Below are positions 51,335 through 60,126 of a stretch of 64,000 nt of DNA, in pieces (position 1 is the stretch's first letter; each line of letters opens with the position of its first letter). The stretch comes from Chloroflexaceae bacterium (GTDB lineage Bacteria; Chloroflexota; Chloroflexia; Chloroflexales; Chloroflexaceae). Where the stretch lies: positions 124,001 to 188,000 of the forward strand of contig JANWYD010000003.1 of NCBI GenBank assembly GCA_025057155.1. Direction: 5' to 3'. The position numbers were made by a program, and so were the translations under genes. Below the pieces are notes generated by a model that searched no databases, was not told where the DNA came from, and worked only from the letters and a program-made list of their open reading frames with translations.

Positions 51335-52438
51335 TCATCGCAGACTCGCCTCGCGCGCCATCTGGCGACCGCGCTCGGTGAGGGTAAGCGCCGGTCCCGC
51401 GCGGCGCACCAGGCCGCCGCGCTCGGCGCGGCGCACCACCTCCTCGGCGAAATCAGCGCGCCAGCGCAGGTCGCTGCTCAGATGGCGCAGGCTGCACTCC
51501 TCGCTGGCCTCGGCGGCGCCCTCATGGTTCAACAGGTGCAACGTGAGCATCTGCTGCGCGAATTCCCACCGCTGTCGTTGGCGCCGCGCTGCGCCCGCTA
51601 CCAGCCCGCGTCCGGGGGCGAACAGCAGGGCCAGCCCGAAGGCCACCCCGGTCATCGTCGCCATCGCTCCCCCTACCGAGACATCCAGCCAGTGGGCGAC
51701 CCGGTAGCCTGCGATGGCGCTCGCTGCGCCGATCAACACGCTCAGCAGCAGCATCACCGGCAGCCGGTCGGTGAGCAGGTAGGCGGCCGCGGGGGGGGCG
51801 ACCATCAAAGCGATGACCAGGATTGACCCCACGGCGTCGAACGCTCCCACTGCCGTCACCGAGACCATAGTCATCAGCCCGTAGTGGACCAGCGTGGGCG
51901 CGAAGCCCAGCGCCGCCGCCAGGCCGGGGTCAAAGCTGGTTAGCTTCAATTCCTTGTAGAACAGACCGATCAGCGCCAGGTTGATCGCCAGGGTGCTTGT
52001 CCCGATCAGCAGCGCGCGCGGTACATCCAGTCCCCACAACATCACCCGGTCGAACGGCGCGAAGATCAGTTCGCCCAGCAGAACGCTGTCCACATCGAGG
52101 TGGACGTTCCCGGCGTAGCGCGAGATAAGGATCACCGCGATGCTGAACAGGGCCGGAAAGACGATGCCGATCGCCGCGTCTTCGCGCACCAGGCCGCTGC
52201 CGCCCACCAGTTCAACCAGGGCGACGGTGATCACCCCCATCGCTGCCGCGCCAACAAACAGCAGCGGGGAGCCGAGCGTGCCGCTGATGAAGTAGGCCAG
52301 CACGATGCCCAGCAGCACCGTGTGGCTGATCGCGTCGCTCAACATCGCCATGCGCCGCAGCACCAGAAACGCCCCCGGCAGGGCGCAGGCCGTGGCCACG
52401 ATAACGGCGATGAGCTGCACTTCAAGTTCCGGAGACAT
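51335..52438 (-). CDS. Zinc/manganese ABC permease (ZnuB/TroD type) with C-terminal winged helix
   Basis: A 367-residue ABC-3 family permease, about eight helices, with MAMLSDAISHTVLLGIVLAYF near the N-terminus and the coupling region FKELKLTSFDPGLAAALGF. Residues about 295-367 are soluble and read as a DtxR-like winged helix (LHLLNHEGAAEASEECSLRHL, RAERGGLVRRAGPALTLTERG), as known for some TroD-type permeases. Fourth gene of the operon. ATG 52438 is chosen at the conserved N-terminus; the longer frame starts inside the intergenic region. Confidence 0.88.
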   Translation of the reverse strand: MSPELEVQLIAVIVATACALPGAFLVLRRMAMLSDAISHTVLLGIVLAYFISGTLGSPLLFVGAAAMGVITVALVELVGGSGLVREDAAIGIVFPALFSIAVILISRYAGNVHLDVDSVLLGELIFAPFDRVMLWGLDVPRALLIGTSTLAINLALIGLFYKELKLTSFDPGLAAALGFAPTLVHYGLMTMVSVTAVGAFDAVGSILVIALMVAPPAAAYLLTDRLPVMLLLSVLIGAASAIAGYRVAHWLDVSVGGAMATMTGVAFGLALLFAPGRGLVAGAARRQRQRWEFAQQMLTLHLLNHEGAAEASEECSLRHLSSDLRWRADFAEEVVRRAERGGLVRRAGPALTLTERGRQMAREASLR

Positions 52439-52570
52439 ACTGATGAACCAGGCTATTGATGGCCCAACCTTCGGATTGCGCCCGGCCTCTCCGGGCGTCA
52501 CGCCCCGGAGTGGTTGGAAGGCGGTGAAACCGGGTTTCTCCGCGCCCCTGACCCTCTCGGTGCGCTGCTC

Positions 52571-53461
52571 CTATTCCACCGGCGCGATCAGTTGCCGGCG
52601 CCGCCAGGCTGACCATAGCAGGCCCCGTTCCGGGGCCATGAGCAGCGAGACCAGGGTGATCGCCGTCAGGCAGAGAACCACTGCGGGGCCGGTTGAGATG
52701 CCGCGCGCAGTGGCGCTGATCACCGCTCCGACCACTCCCGCCCCGGCGCCGAAAGCCGCCGCGAGCAGCACCATCGCGCTGAGGCGATTGGTCCACTGGC
52801 GGGCCGCCGCCGCCGGCGCCACCAGCATGGCGCTCATCAGCACCACTCCCACCGCCTGCAGGCCAATGGCGATGGCCAGCACCATCAGGGTGGTCAGCAA
52901 GACGCTCAGGAAGCCGGTCGGCATCCCCAGGCTGGCGGCGTACTCCGGGTCAAAGCTGAGCAGCTTGAACTGCTTCCAGAGCAGGGCCACGCACAGCAGC
53001 GCCGGGACGCCCAGCAGGGCCATCACCCGCAGATCCTCTTCCACCAGAGCAGCCGCCTGCCCGAACAGAAAGGTCTTCAGCCCGGCCTGGGCCGCGTTGG
53101 GGTGTTTCTGCAGCGCCGACAACAGCACCAGCCCTAACCCGAAGAAGACCGCCAGGGTCATCGCCAGGGCGCTATCTTCCTTGATCCGGCTGGCCCGCGT
53201 GATGCCCAGGATCAGCAGCGCGGCCACCCAGGCGGCAACCGTCGCGCCAATAAGCAGCACCAGCGAGTCGCGCTGGCCGGTGAGCCAGAACGCCAGGGCG
53301 ATGCCGGGCAGGGCCGCGTGCGACATTGCGTCACCCAGGAGGGCCTGGCGGCGCAGCACGGCGAAGCAGCCAAGCACGCCGCTTACCACGCCCAGCAACG
53401 CCGCGCCCAGGGCGACGGTGCGCAGGGTGTAGTCGGTGAAGAGAGCCGTCAGGAGTTCCAT
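52571..53461 (-). CDS. Zinc/manganese ABC permease (TroC type)
   Basis: A 296-residue ABC-3 permease with the family segments LRRQALLGDAMSHAALPGIALAF and LWKQFKLLSFDPEYAASLGMP, and about eight or nine helices. It lacks the C-terminal winged helix of its neighbour. ATG 53461 starts at the family N-terminus; the 79-residue upstream extension reads through a TTTTGGATT repeat. It pairs with the 51335-52438 permease as a heterodimer. Confidence 0.88.
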   Translation of the reverse strand: MELLTALFTDYTLRTVALGAALLGVVSGVLGCFAVLRRQALLGDAMSHAALPGIALAFWLTGQRDSLVLLIGATVAAWVAALLILGITRASRIKEDSALAMTLAVFFGLGLVLLSALQKHPNAAQAGLKTFLFGQAAALVEEDLRVMALLGVPALLCVALLWKQFKLLSFDPEYAASLGMPTGFLSVLLTTLMVLAIAIGLQAVGVVLMSAMLVAPAAAARQWTNRLSAMVLLAAAFGAGAGVVGAVISATARGISTGPAVVLCLTAITLVSLLMAPERGLLWSAWRRRQLIAPVE

Positions 53462-53543
53462 ACCCTTGCCGAACAGGGCGGACCTTTCAGTCTCCCCAAA
53501 GAGACCGCAATCCAAAATCCAAAATCCAAAATCCAAAATGATC

Positions 53544-54329
53544 TTAATCCGTTGCCGTAGAGAGGGATTGTCCCGTGACCTCGGAGAGCCGGTTTGCGCC
53601 CACCGGCCCGGGGAAGGCGATTCGCCCGCCATAGGTGGCTCGCAGGTTGGCCTCGGTGAAAACCTCCTGCACCGGGCCGCTGGCGATGCGTCGCACATTG
53701 ATCAGCGTGACCCAGTCGAAATACTCCGGCACGGTTTGCAGATCGTGATGCACGACGATAACCGTGCGCCCGCGGGAGCGCAGGTCGCGCAGCAGGGCGA
53801 TGATGGCCCGTTCGGTCACGGCGTCAACGCCCTGGAACGGCTCGTCCATCATGTAGATCTGCGCGTCCTGCACCAGGGCGCGGGCCAGGAAGACGCGCTG
53901 CTGCTGGCCGCCGGAGAGCTGGCTGATCTGGCGGTGGGCGAACTCGGCCATGCGCACCTTGTCGAGGGCGGCGAGGGCCTGCTCGCGCTCGCGGGCGCCG
54001 GGGCGGCGGAACCAGCCCAGGCTGCCGTAGCGGCCCATCATCACCACATCGAGCACAGTGGTGGGAAAATCCCAGTCCACACTGCCGCGCTGGGGCACAT
54101 AGGCCACCAGGCGCCGCTGCTCGGCGTAGGGCCGCCCGAAGATCAACGTCTGCCCGGCGGCGGGGCGCACCAGCCCCAGGGCCGCCTTGATCAGCGTGGT
54201 TTTGCCGGCGCCGTTCGGGCCGACGATGGCCATCAGCACGCCAGCGGGCACGAGCAGATCGACATCCCAGAGCACAGGCCGATCACGATACGCGACGGTC
54301 AGATCGGTGATTTCGAGGGCAGGCGGCAT
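53544..54329 (-). CDS. Zinc/manganese ABC transporter ATP-binding protein
   Basis: A 261-residue ATPase. Walker A GPNGAGKTT (near residue 37), Q-loop VPQRGSVDWDFP (the form typical of Mn/Zn importers), signature LSGGQQQR, Walker B IYMMDEPFQGVD, H-loop VVHHDL. AAGGAG is 6 nt before ATG 54329. The start lies inside the end of the binding-protein gene (47-nt overlap in another frame). Confidence 0.92.
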   Translation of the reverse strand: MPPALEITDLTVAYRDRPVLWDVDLLVPAGVLMAIVGPNGAGKTTLIKAALGLVRPAAGQTLIFGRPYAEQRRLVAYVPQRGSVDWDFPTTVLDVVMMGRYGSLGWFRRPGAREREQALAALDKVRMAEFAHRQISQLSGGQQQRVFLARALVQDAQIYMMDEPFQGVDAVTERAIIALLRDLRSRGRTVIVVHHDLQTVPEYFDWVTLINVRRIASGPVQEVFTEANLRATYGGRIAFPGPVGANRLSEVTGQSLSTATD

Positions 54330-55395
54330 CTGGAACTCCTTGTTCTGATTGTATTTCAGCGCCGAGAAGAGCTGAGAAGCGTACAGATCTCCCGGAAAGA
54401 CCGGTTGGGGCAGGGCGCTGCGCGCCCTGCCCGCCCAGCGCGGCGACGATGGTATCAATGTTGTGGCGCATCATGCCGAGGTACGTCCCGGCGGGCGTAT
54501 CCGGGGCGCCAAGGGCGTCGGAGTAGAGTTCGCCTCCCAGGAGCACTTCGCGGCCCGCGGCGCGCACGGCTGCGCGCACGGCCTCGATAGTGCGCGGGGC
54601 AATCGTGGTTTCCACGAAGATCGCCGGCACGTTACGCTCCAGAACCAGGCTGGTCAGGGCCTGAATATCGGCAGTGCTGGCTTCGGTGGCGGTGCTGATG
54701 CCCTGGATCGCCTCAACCTCGAAGCCATAGGCCCGCCCAAAATAGCCGAAGGCATCGTGCGCGGTGACGAGGATGCGCCGCTCGGGCGGGATGCGCGCAA
54801 CCTGGCTGCGGATATAGGCGTCGAGTTCGTCGAGTTGCGCCACATATGCAGCCGCATTTGCATTGTAGCGTTCGGCATTCGCGGGGTCGGCGGCGATCAA
54901 TGCGTCGCGGATGGCCTGGACGGCATCCCGCCAGAGCTGGACGTCGTGCCAGACATGGGGATCATAAGTCTTGCCCGTTTCACCTTCCCAGGCCAGGAGC
55001 CTGTCGGCGGGGAGCGTTTCGGCAACCGCCACCACCGTGGCGGCGCCCCGCTGGCCGAGCTGGCGCAAGAACCGCTCCAGTTGCGCCTCCAGATGCAGGC
55101 CGTTGTAGAAAATCGCCTCGGCGCGCTGGAAGGCGCGGATGTCGCTCTCGGTGGCCACGTAGGTGTGCGGGTCAATGCCCGGACCGAGGAGCACGCGGAG
55201 TTCGACCGCATCGGCGGCGATGGCGCGCACGGCATCACCGATCTGCCCGGTGGTGGCGACGACGCGCAGTTTCCGCCCTCCCTCCTCGGCAACGACCCGG
55301 GCGCCGGTGCAGGCGCTGAGGATCGGCGCCACCAGCGCCAGGATGCTCAGCCACACCAGTCCTCGCAGACAGGCGCCCATGCTGTCCCCACTCAA
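54283..55395 (-). CDS. Zinc/manganese-binding lipoprotein (ZnuA/TroA family)
   Basis: A 370-residue cluster A-I solute-binding protein. Lipobox LSAC (C29). Metal ligands expected in the family are in GIDPHTYVATESD (His near 77), YDPHVWHDVQLW (His near 146), TAHDAFGYF (His near 207) and the acidic ETTIAPRTIEA segment; there is no His-rich loop, which fits Mn as well as Zn. The family fold should end near MMRHNIDTIVAALG; the last 45-50 residues are an unconserved extension running into the ATPase gene, possibly a lost stop. A DtxR-like box lies directly upstream. Confidence 0.88.
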   Translation of the reverse strand: MSGDSMGACLRGLVWLSILALVAPILSACTGARVVAEEGGRKLRVVATTGQIGDAVRAIAADAVELRVLLGPGIDPHTYVATESDIRAFQRAEAIFYNGLHLEAQLERFLRQLGQRGAATVVAVAETLPADRLLAWEGETGKTYDPHVWHDVQLWRDAVQAIRDALIAADPANAERYNANAAAYVAQLDELDAYIRSQVARIPPERRILVTAHDAFGYFGRAYGFEVEAIQGISTATEASTADIQALTSLVLERNVPAIFVETTIAPRTIEAVRAAVRAAGREVLLGGELYSDALGAPDTPAGTYLGMMRHNIDTIVAALGGQGAQRPAPTGLSGRSVRFSALLGAEIQSEQGVPDAACPRNHRSDRRVS

Positions 55396-55417
55396 AAAAG
55401 TTCTTTGGACGAGCGAC

Positions 55418-55440
55418 TTTAGATTTAGCCTTGCCTAAAA
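55418..55440 (-). promoter_or_regulatory. Candidate DtxR/MntR-family operator
   Basis: On the minus strand the sequence TTTTAGGCAAGGCTAAATCT (continuing AAA) matches the TTAGG-x4-CTAA core of DtxR/IdeR/MntR boxes. It ends 22 nt before the binding-protein start, where a repressor would block the promoter. It fits a metal-repressed uptake operon. Confidence 0.6.
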
Positions 55441-55636
55441 TAGCATGCCGCCGGTCCCTTGTCAAGAGGGCGGGGGAACTGCGATTGCAGATTGCGGATT
55501 GTGGATGTTAGATGGCGAGATATGGCCCACCGATGAGACCCGGCGATGATGCGCATGCGCAGTGTTCAACAGGGATTCGGTCAGGAACAGGTACAACCCG
55601 ATGTCTCCCGCTCCTGCCCGGTGGAGAGGAAATGCG

Positions 55637-55665
55637 CTGACCCCTGCCATATCGGCAGGGGTCAG
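55637..55665 (-). terminator. Hairpin downstream of the DUF542-like gene
   Basis: A perfect 12-bp stem, CTGACCCCTGCC (55637-55648) with GGCAGGGGTCAG (55654-55665), with a 5-nt loop. On the minus strand it lies 73 nt past the stop and is followed by CGCATTTCC, only moderately T-rich. Termination is likely but not certain. The rest of the 342-bp gap shows a short TTGTGGATG patch and nothing else. Confidence 0.5.
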
Positions 55666-55737
55666 AAGCGGAAATCGGACCGGAGTTCAGACGAGCTTCG
55701 GGAAGGCGCGGCAGACGTAGCCCGGCATTATGCGCCG

Positions 55738-55983
55738 TCAGGCGAGCGCCAGTTCGCCCTCGGCCTCCGCGACGCGGGCCGGGGCGCGGCGGGCGGCGCG
55801 GCGCAGGCGATCCTCGATCTGAGCCAGCAGTTCGTCGCTCTCCACCGAAACGGCGGCGGCTGCCTCGCGCAGCGTGAGCATGCTGGTCCTATCAATACGC
55901 GCCTCGCGCAGGAAGCTGCGAGCCTCGGGGATCTGCTGAATGACCTGCTCAACCGTGATGTTTTCGAGATTGCCGTTGCGCAT
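55738..55983 (-). CDS. Small DUF542 (ScdA_N)-like protein lacking the cysteine pair
   Basis: An 81-residue protein whose pattern ITVEQVIQQIPEARSFLREARID...LTLREAAAAVSVESDELLAQIE follows the N-terminal domain of the Fe-S repair proteins ScdA/Ric (TVxEIVxxxPxxARVFERxGID-CC-...LxEAC). Where the family has adjacent cysteines this protein has R-T-S, and it has no cysteine at all. A redox or NO-sensing role through thiols is therefore excluded; protein binding is left. A strong promoter with an overlapping inverted repeat lies upstream. The gene stands alone. Confidence 0.7.
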   Translation of the reverse strand: MRNGNLENITVEQVIQQIPEARSFLREARIDRTSMLTLREAAAAVSVESDELLAQIEDRLRRAARRAPARVAEAEGELALA

Positions 55984-56081
55984 TGTAGTTCCTCCTCAGG
56001 GTATGGCGCTTCTTCTATGACTCCCGTTGTCGGCCCCGTCGCCGATGCCGGGGGGCGGTGGTACCGCCGCTGTGCATCCCT

Positions 56082-56149
56082 AGTATAGCGGATGTTTTGT
56101 ATGAAATCAACAAGATTGAAGGCTTTTAATTTGTATATTTCGTACAAAA
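56082..56149 (-). promoter_or_regulatory. Promoter of the DUF542-like gene with an overlapping inverted repeat
   Basis: On the minus strand TTGATT (56110-56105) and TATACT (56087-56082) are spaced by 17 nt. A 13-bp inverted repeat with one mismatch, TTTTGTATGAAAT (56095-56107) and ATTTCGTACAAAA (56137-56149), covers the spacer/-35 with one arm and the upstream region with the other. That is the geometry of a repressor or activator site. The AT-rich block stands out from its surroundings. Confidence 0.65.
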
Positions 56150-56450
56150 ATCGGCGGGGCAGGGCGGAGACGCGCCGGGTTTCCGGACGCCCATCCGCTA
56201 CGCGCTCGGTGGCAGCCTGAACAGGCGCCCGCCCGTGGGCCGTAGACAGGGTTCAGCATACTGGCAGAGCTCACAGCGGATGGGCCTTTTGAAGCCGTTT
56301 GCGTCCCTTCGCGCGCGCTGCAGTGCGAACGTGTTCGGTCGAAGCGAACCCCACCGCCCGTAGCCGGATTTGCTCAGTGTGAGCCTTCAACGTAGAATGG
56401 TTAGGGCCTGTATGATACGTGCGGCCTACGATGGCGTAGAGGAGGGAACC

Positions 56451-57593
<1,143 letters not shown>

Positions 57594-57664
57594 GTTTTGG
57601 ATTTTGGATTGTGGATTGGGGGTGACTCATCTGGAAGGGGTGGAGAAAGGTGGTTTCTCCTCCC

Positions 57665-58153
57665 TCACGCCGGCGCCGGCAATAATGCGTTTAGCGCCCG
57701 CACCAGGCGCGCCTGGGCCGTGGGGACGGGATCGCTCAATTCGACGGCCCATTCCCGGTTGCCGATGCGGGTCACTATCTCATAGCCGTAGCCGTCGCGC
57801 GTGGCGCTGCGCTGGTCCCGCGGCGCGCGGGTCAGTTCGCTGCGCAGGATCAGGCGCTCCAGCCGGGCCACTTCCGCTGCTGACAGGCGTCGCGGGTTTC
57901 CCTGCGCGCCCTCCAGCGGCAGCACCCGGCCGTTGCGGTAGACGATAATGCCCCGCGAGGTGAAGCGCAGACCGCCGCTCTTGCGATAGGCGATCAGGCC
58001 GTTGCGAGGTAGCCGCAGCCGGTCGTCGGCCCCCGCCCCGGCGCCTTCGGACGTCTGCGACTCGCTCAGGCGCGTGTCATGGCCCCCTGCCAGCGCGCCG
58101 CCCAGTTTGATGCTCTCGGCAGGGACGGCTGGTTCCTCAGTCTCGTCGCTCAT
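57665..58153 (-). CDS. Emfourin-like candidate protease inhibitor
   Basis: A 162-residue protein with no signal peptide. Residues 1-45 are polar and disordered. Residues about 50-160 (LIAYRKSGGLRFTSRGIIVYRNG, AEVARLERLILRSEL, DGYGYEIVTRIGNREWAVELSD, ARLVRALNALLP) match the strand-helix pattern of emfourin, the inhibitor of the M4 protease protealysin (RSGGF..., LxxLV, YxYTLTV..., LxxLL). A secreted M4 protease is encoded 2 kb upstream on the same strand, supporting the assignment. The start overlaps the preceding gene by ATGA. The resemblance is by eye only. Confidence 0.5.
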   Translation of the reverse strand: MSDETEEPAVPAESIKLGGALAGGHDTRLSESQTSEGAGAGADDRLRLPRNGLIAYRKSGGLRFTSRGIIVYRNGRVLPLEGAQGNPRRLSAAEVARLERLILRSELTRAPRDQRSATRDGYGYEIVTRIGNREWAVELSDPVPTAQARLVRALNALLPAPA

Positions 58154-58755
58154 TGCACCACCATGCTTGCGATCACCCGCTCAAAGCGCCAGCTCTGTCG
58201 GTCGAAGACCTGATCCGGCGCGCTGAAGGTGACATAATATGACTGATCAGCAGTAACGATGATGTACTCGCGGGCGCGCACCACCACCGGCAACGAGGCG
58301 CGCCGCGGCTCGTCAATCGGCTGCACGACGTAGGCAAACTCGGTCACAATCGCCCGCGCCCCGCCGACCTCGGTCTCAGCCTCGTTGAGGAAATGGTAAC
58401 CGGTGAGCGCCTGCCGTTGCTCCACCCGCCGGTCGAGCAGGGTCTGCAAGGTGGGCGGATTGGCCGGGTCGAGGGGGCGGCTCTCGACCGTCATGGATGT
58501 TTTGACCGCCGAGGGTGTGGCCGGGTCAACCACGCGCAGCACGACGTCCTGGAGCGACTCGACGGCGATCCAGTCGGCCGGATACTCGAAGCGCAGCGGC
58601 GTCGCCTCGTCCTGGAAGGCGCGGGTGCGAGTAATGACGCTGGTCATCAGCAGCCAGCCGCCAAGGAGGAAGAGCAGCGCCGCCAGGGCCACGCCGATGT
58701 CCTTGGGCCGCATGCGCAGGGTGTAGATCGGCTCGTTGCGCGCCAGGTCGCTCAT
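58150..58755 (-). CDS. Single-helix membrane protein with a PsbP-like outer domain
   Basis: A 201-residue protein with one N-terminal transmembrane helix (GVALAALLFLLGGWLLM, near residues 21-37) and an extracytoplasmic domain. Its course (LRFEYPADWIAVES..VVLRV, MTVESRPLD, FVVQPID..PVVVRAREYIIVTADQSYYVTFSAPD) resembles the PsbP/DUF1795 fold. Function unknown. ATG 58755 has GGAG 6 nt upstream; a TTG four codons earlier is less likely. It is coupled to the emfourin-like gene by ATGA and follows the PrsW-like gene by 13 nt. Confidence 0.7.
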   Translation of the reverse strand: MSDLARNEPIYTLRMRPKDIGVALAALLFLLGGWLLMTSVITRTRAFQDEATPLRFEYPADWIAVESLQDVVLRVVDPATPSAVKTSMTVESRPLDPANPPTLQTLLDRRVEQRQALTGYHFLNEAETEVGGARAIVTEFAYVVQPIDEPRRASLPVVVRAREYIIVTADQSYYVTFSAPDQVFDRQSWRFERVIASMVVQ

Positions 58756-58768
58756 TCGCTTCTCCAAT

Positions 58769-59713
58769 CTACCGCCTGGCCCGGCGCAGGGTTGCTGCGG
58801 TGCTGCGGCGCATGAGCGCCGCCAGGGTCAGAAAGGCCCCCAGAGCGACGATCAGACCCATGAGCAGCGAGCGCCAGGGAGCCACCTGGAGGCCCGCCGC
58901 GCTGACCTCGCTGATCAACCAGCTAAACACGCCGTTGAGCGCCGTCGCCAGAACGTAGCCCAGGGGCACCCACCAGACCGGCTTGTGCTCGAACCTGGCC
59001 TCGGCCATGAACCAGCCCTGGAGACCGCCAAACGACGCTGCGGCCAGCGCTGTCGTCACTGTGGCGATCACCCCGGGGCCGAGGGCCACGCCGTCGTTGG
59101 CCAGCACGAAGGACAGGTTGCTGACCATAGCGATGCCCAGGCCGGCCATAGTGCCGTAGATGATCCCGTCCACCCGTTCGTCGAATTCGGGGGTGTCGTA
59201 AACCAGCAGGCGCACGGCGACGTAGACAATGGCCTGGTAGGTGGCGCCGATGATCAGGATCGAGGCTAGCAGCGAGGTCAGCGTGGTGCGCGGCGCCCAC
59301 TCGCTTACCCGGAACCAGTCATAGATGATGCGCCGGGCGAATACGTCGGCAAGCAGCGCCGCGAGGAGAAAGACCGCCGCAACGCGCTGTTTCGGCTCCG
59401 GCTCCAGGCGGTCCTGCTGGTAGAAAAAGACCAGCCAGAGGAGCGACGGGATGATCGCCAGCAGCACGCCGGCCACCAGCAGGGCCGGGCCGCTCAAGGG
59501 GCCGATCCGGTCGGCGAGATAAGCCACCACGGCCGCCAGCGCGGCCATCCCGCCGATCTGCAAGGCGGTCGCTCGCCAGAAGCCGAGGCGGGGCCGATTG
59601 ACCTTCTCGAAGCAACGCGCGCAGTAGGCGCGCCCGCCGAGGGTCTGGTACGGCGGGGTCAGCGGCGCGTGGCAGATGCAGCATTCAATCGGGTTGTTCT
59701 TTTTCTCTGGCAT
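58769..59713 (-). CDS. PrsW-family membrane protein with zinc ribbon and lost catalytic residues
   Basis: A 314-residue polytopic protein. Residues 9-33 are a LIM-like zinc ribbon (CCICHAPL..YCARCF). The rest follows PrsW (M82): YQQDRLEPEPKQRV, PEFDERVDGIIYGTMAGLGIA, AEARFEHKP. However the EExxK motif is replaced (IGATYQAIVYVAVR), the EN pair is SN (VSNLSFVL), and both family histidines are absent (FGGLQGWFMAEARFE, ATALNGVF). It should be a pseudoprotease that may bind rather than cleave. ATG 59713 has AGGA 6 nt upstream. First gene of a three-gene unit. Confidence 0.8.
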   Translation of the reverse strand: MPEKKNNPIECCICHAPLTPPYQTLGGRAYCARCFEKVNRPRLGFWRATALQIGGMAALAAVVAYLADRIGPLSGPALLVAGVLLAIIPSLLWLVFFYQQDRLEPEPKQRVAAVFLLAALLADVFARRIIYDWFRVSEWAPRTTLTSLLASILIIGATYQAIVYVAVRLLVYDTPEFDERVDGIIYGTMAGLGIAMVSNLSFVLANDGVALGPGVIATVTTALAAASFGGLQGWFMAEARFEHKPVWWVPLGYVLATALNGVFSWLISEVSAAGLQVAPWRSLLMGLIVALGAFLTLAALMRRSTAATLRRARR

Positions 59714-59800
59714 TGCTTTTCCTGGAGGGCTGCGCCCTCGCACACCCTCCTATGGGGCTGTGCACGAAGTTCTTCGCTAACTTCACCCTCTCCCCGACCC

Positions 59801-59976
59801 CTCTCAGGTATAGGGTTGGTCGAGCGAGCAGGGGTTTTCGGCATTCCAATGCGCTTACGATCCTCACCCCCCCAGCCCCCCTCTCCCGCGTGCGGGAGAG
59901 GGGGGAGTTGGGCGTCCCAACGCCCCGGATGGCGCAAGCGACACGAGGATGCGCCGGAAAACCCTGCGCCTGAGAA
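59801..59976 (+). mobile_element. MITE-like element, family 1 copy 3, with near-perfect 11-bp target duplication
   Basis: A 176-bp copy of the element at 15926, same orientation, with ends CTCTCAGGTATAGGGTT and (other strand) TTCTCAGGCGCAGGGTTTT and the central CCCTCTCCCGCG palindrome. The flanks are CTCCCCGACCC (59790-59800) and CTCCCCGATCC (59977-59987), 10 of 11 identical. The right flank runs directly into the family 2 element. It lies in the 413-bp gap between the PrsW-like gene and the M4 protease gene. Confidence 0.85.
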
Positions 59977-59984
59977 CTCCCCGA

Positions 59985-60075
59985 TCCTCCTCCGCCGGGG
60001 GAGGGCGCCCAACTCCTCCCCCCAACAGGGGGAGGCCGGGGGGCGGAAATGCCGGGAAACCTTGTTCACAGACTA
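59985..60075 (-). mobile_element. GC-rich palindromic dispersed element, family 2 copy c (truncated)
   Basis: On the minus strand it starts TAGTCTGTGAAC at 60075, continues through GCATTTCCGCCCCCC and the CCTCCCCC..GGGGGGAGG palindrome, and stops where the family 1 element at 59801-59976 adjoins. The far terminal repeat is missing, so this copy is probably interrupted or deleted. Confidence 0.6.
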
Positions 60076-60126
60076 CATCATGGTCAGATCAGTATATTTC
60101 TGGGAGGGCGTCGCCCTCCCGCCCCT

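Noticed and set aside
52571-53698. Longer TroC-type permease starting at 53698
   Set aside because: The added residues derive from the TTTTGGATT repeat and the end of the neighbouring ATPase gene; the family starts at 53461.
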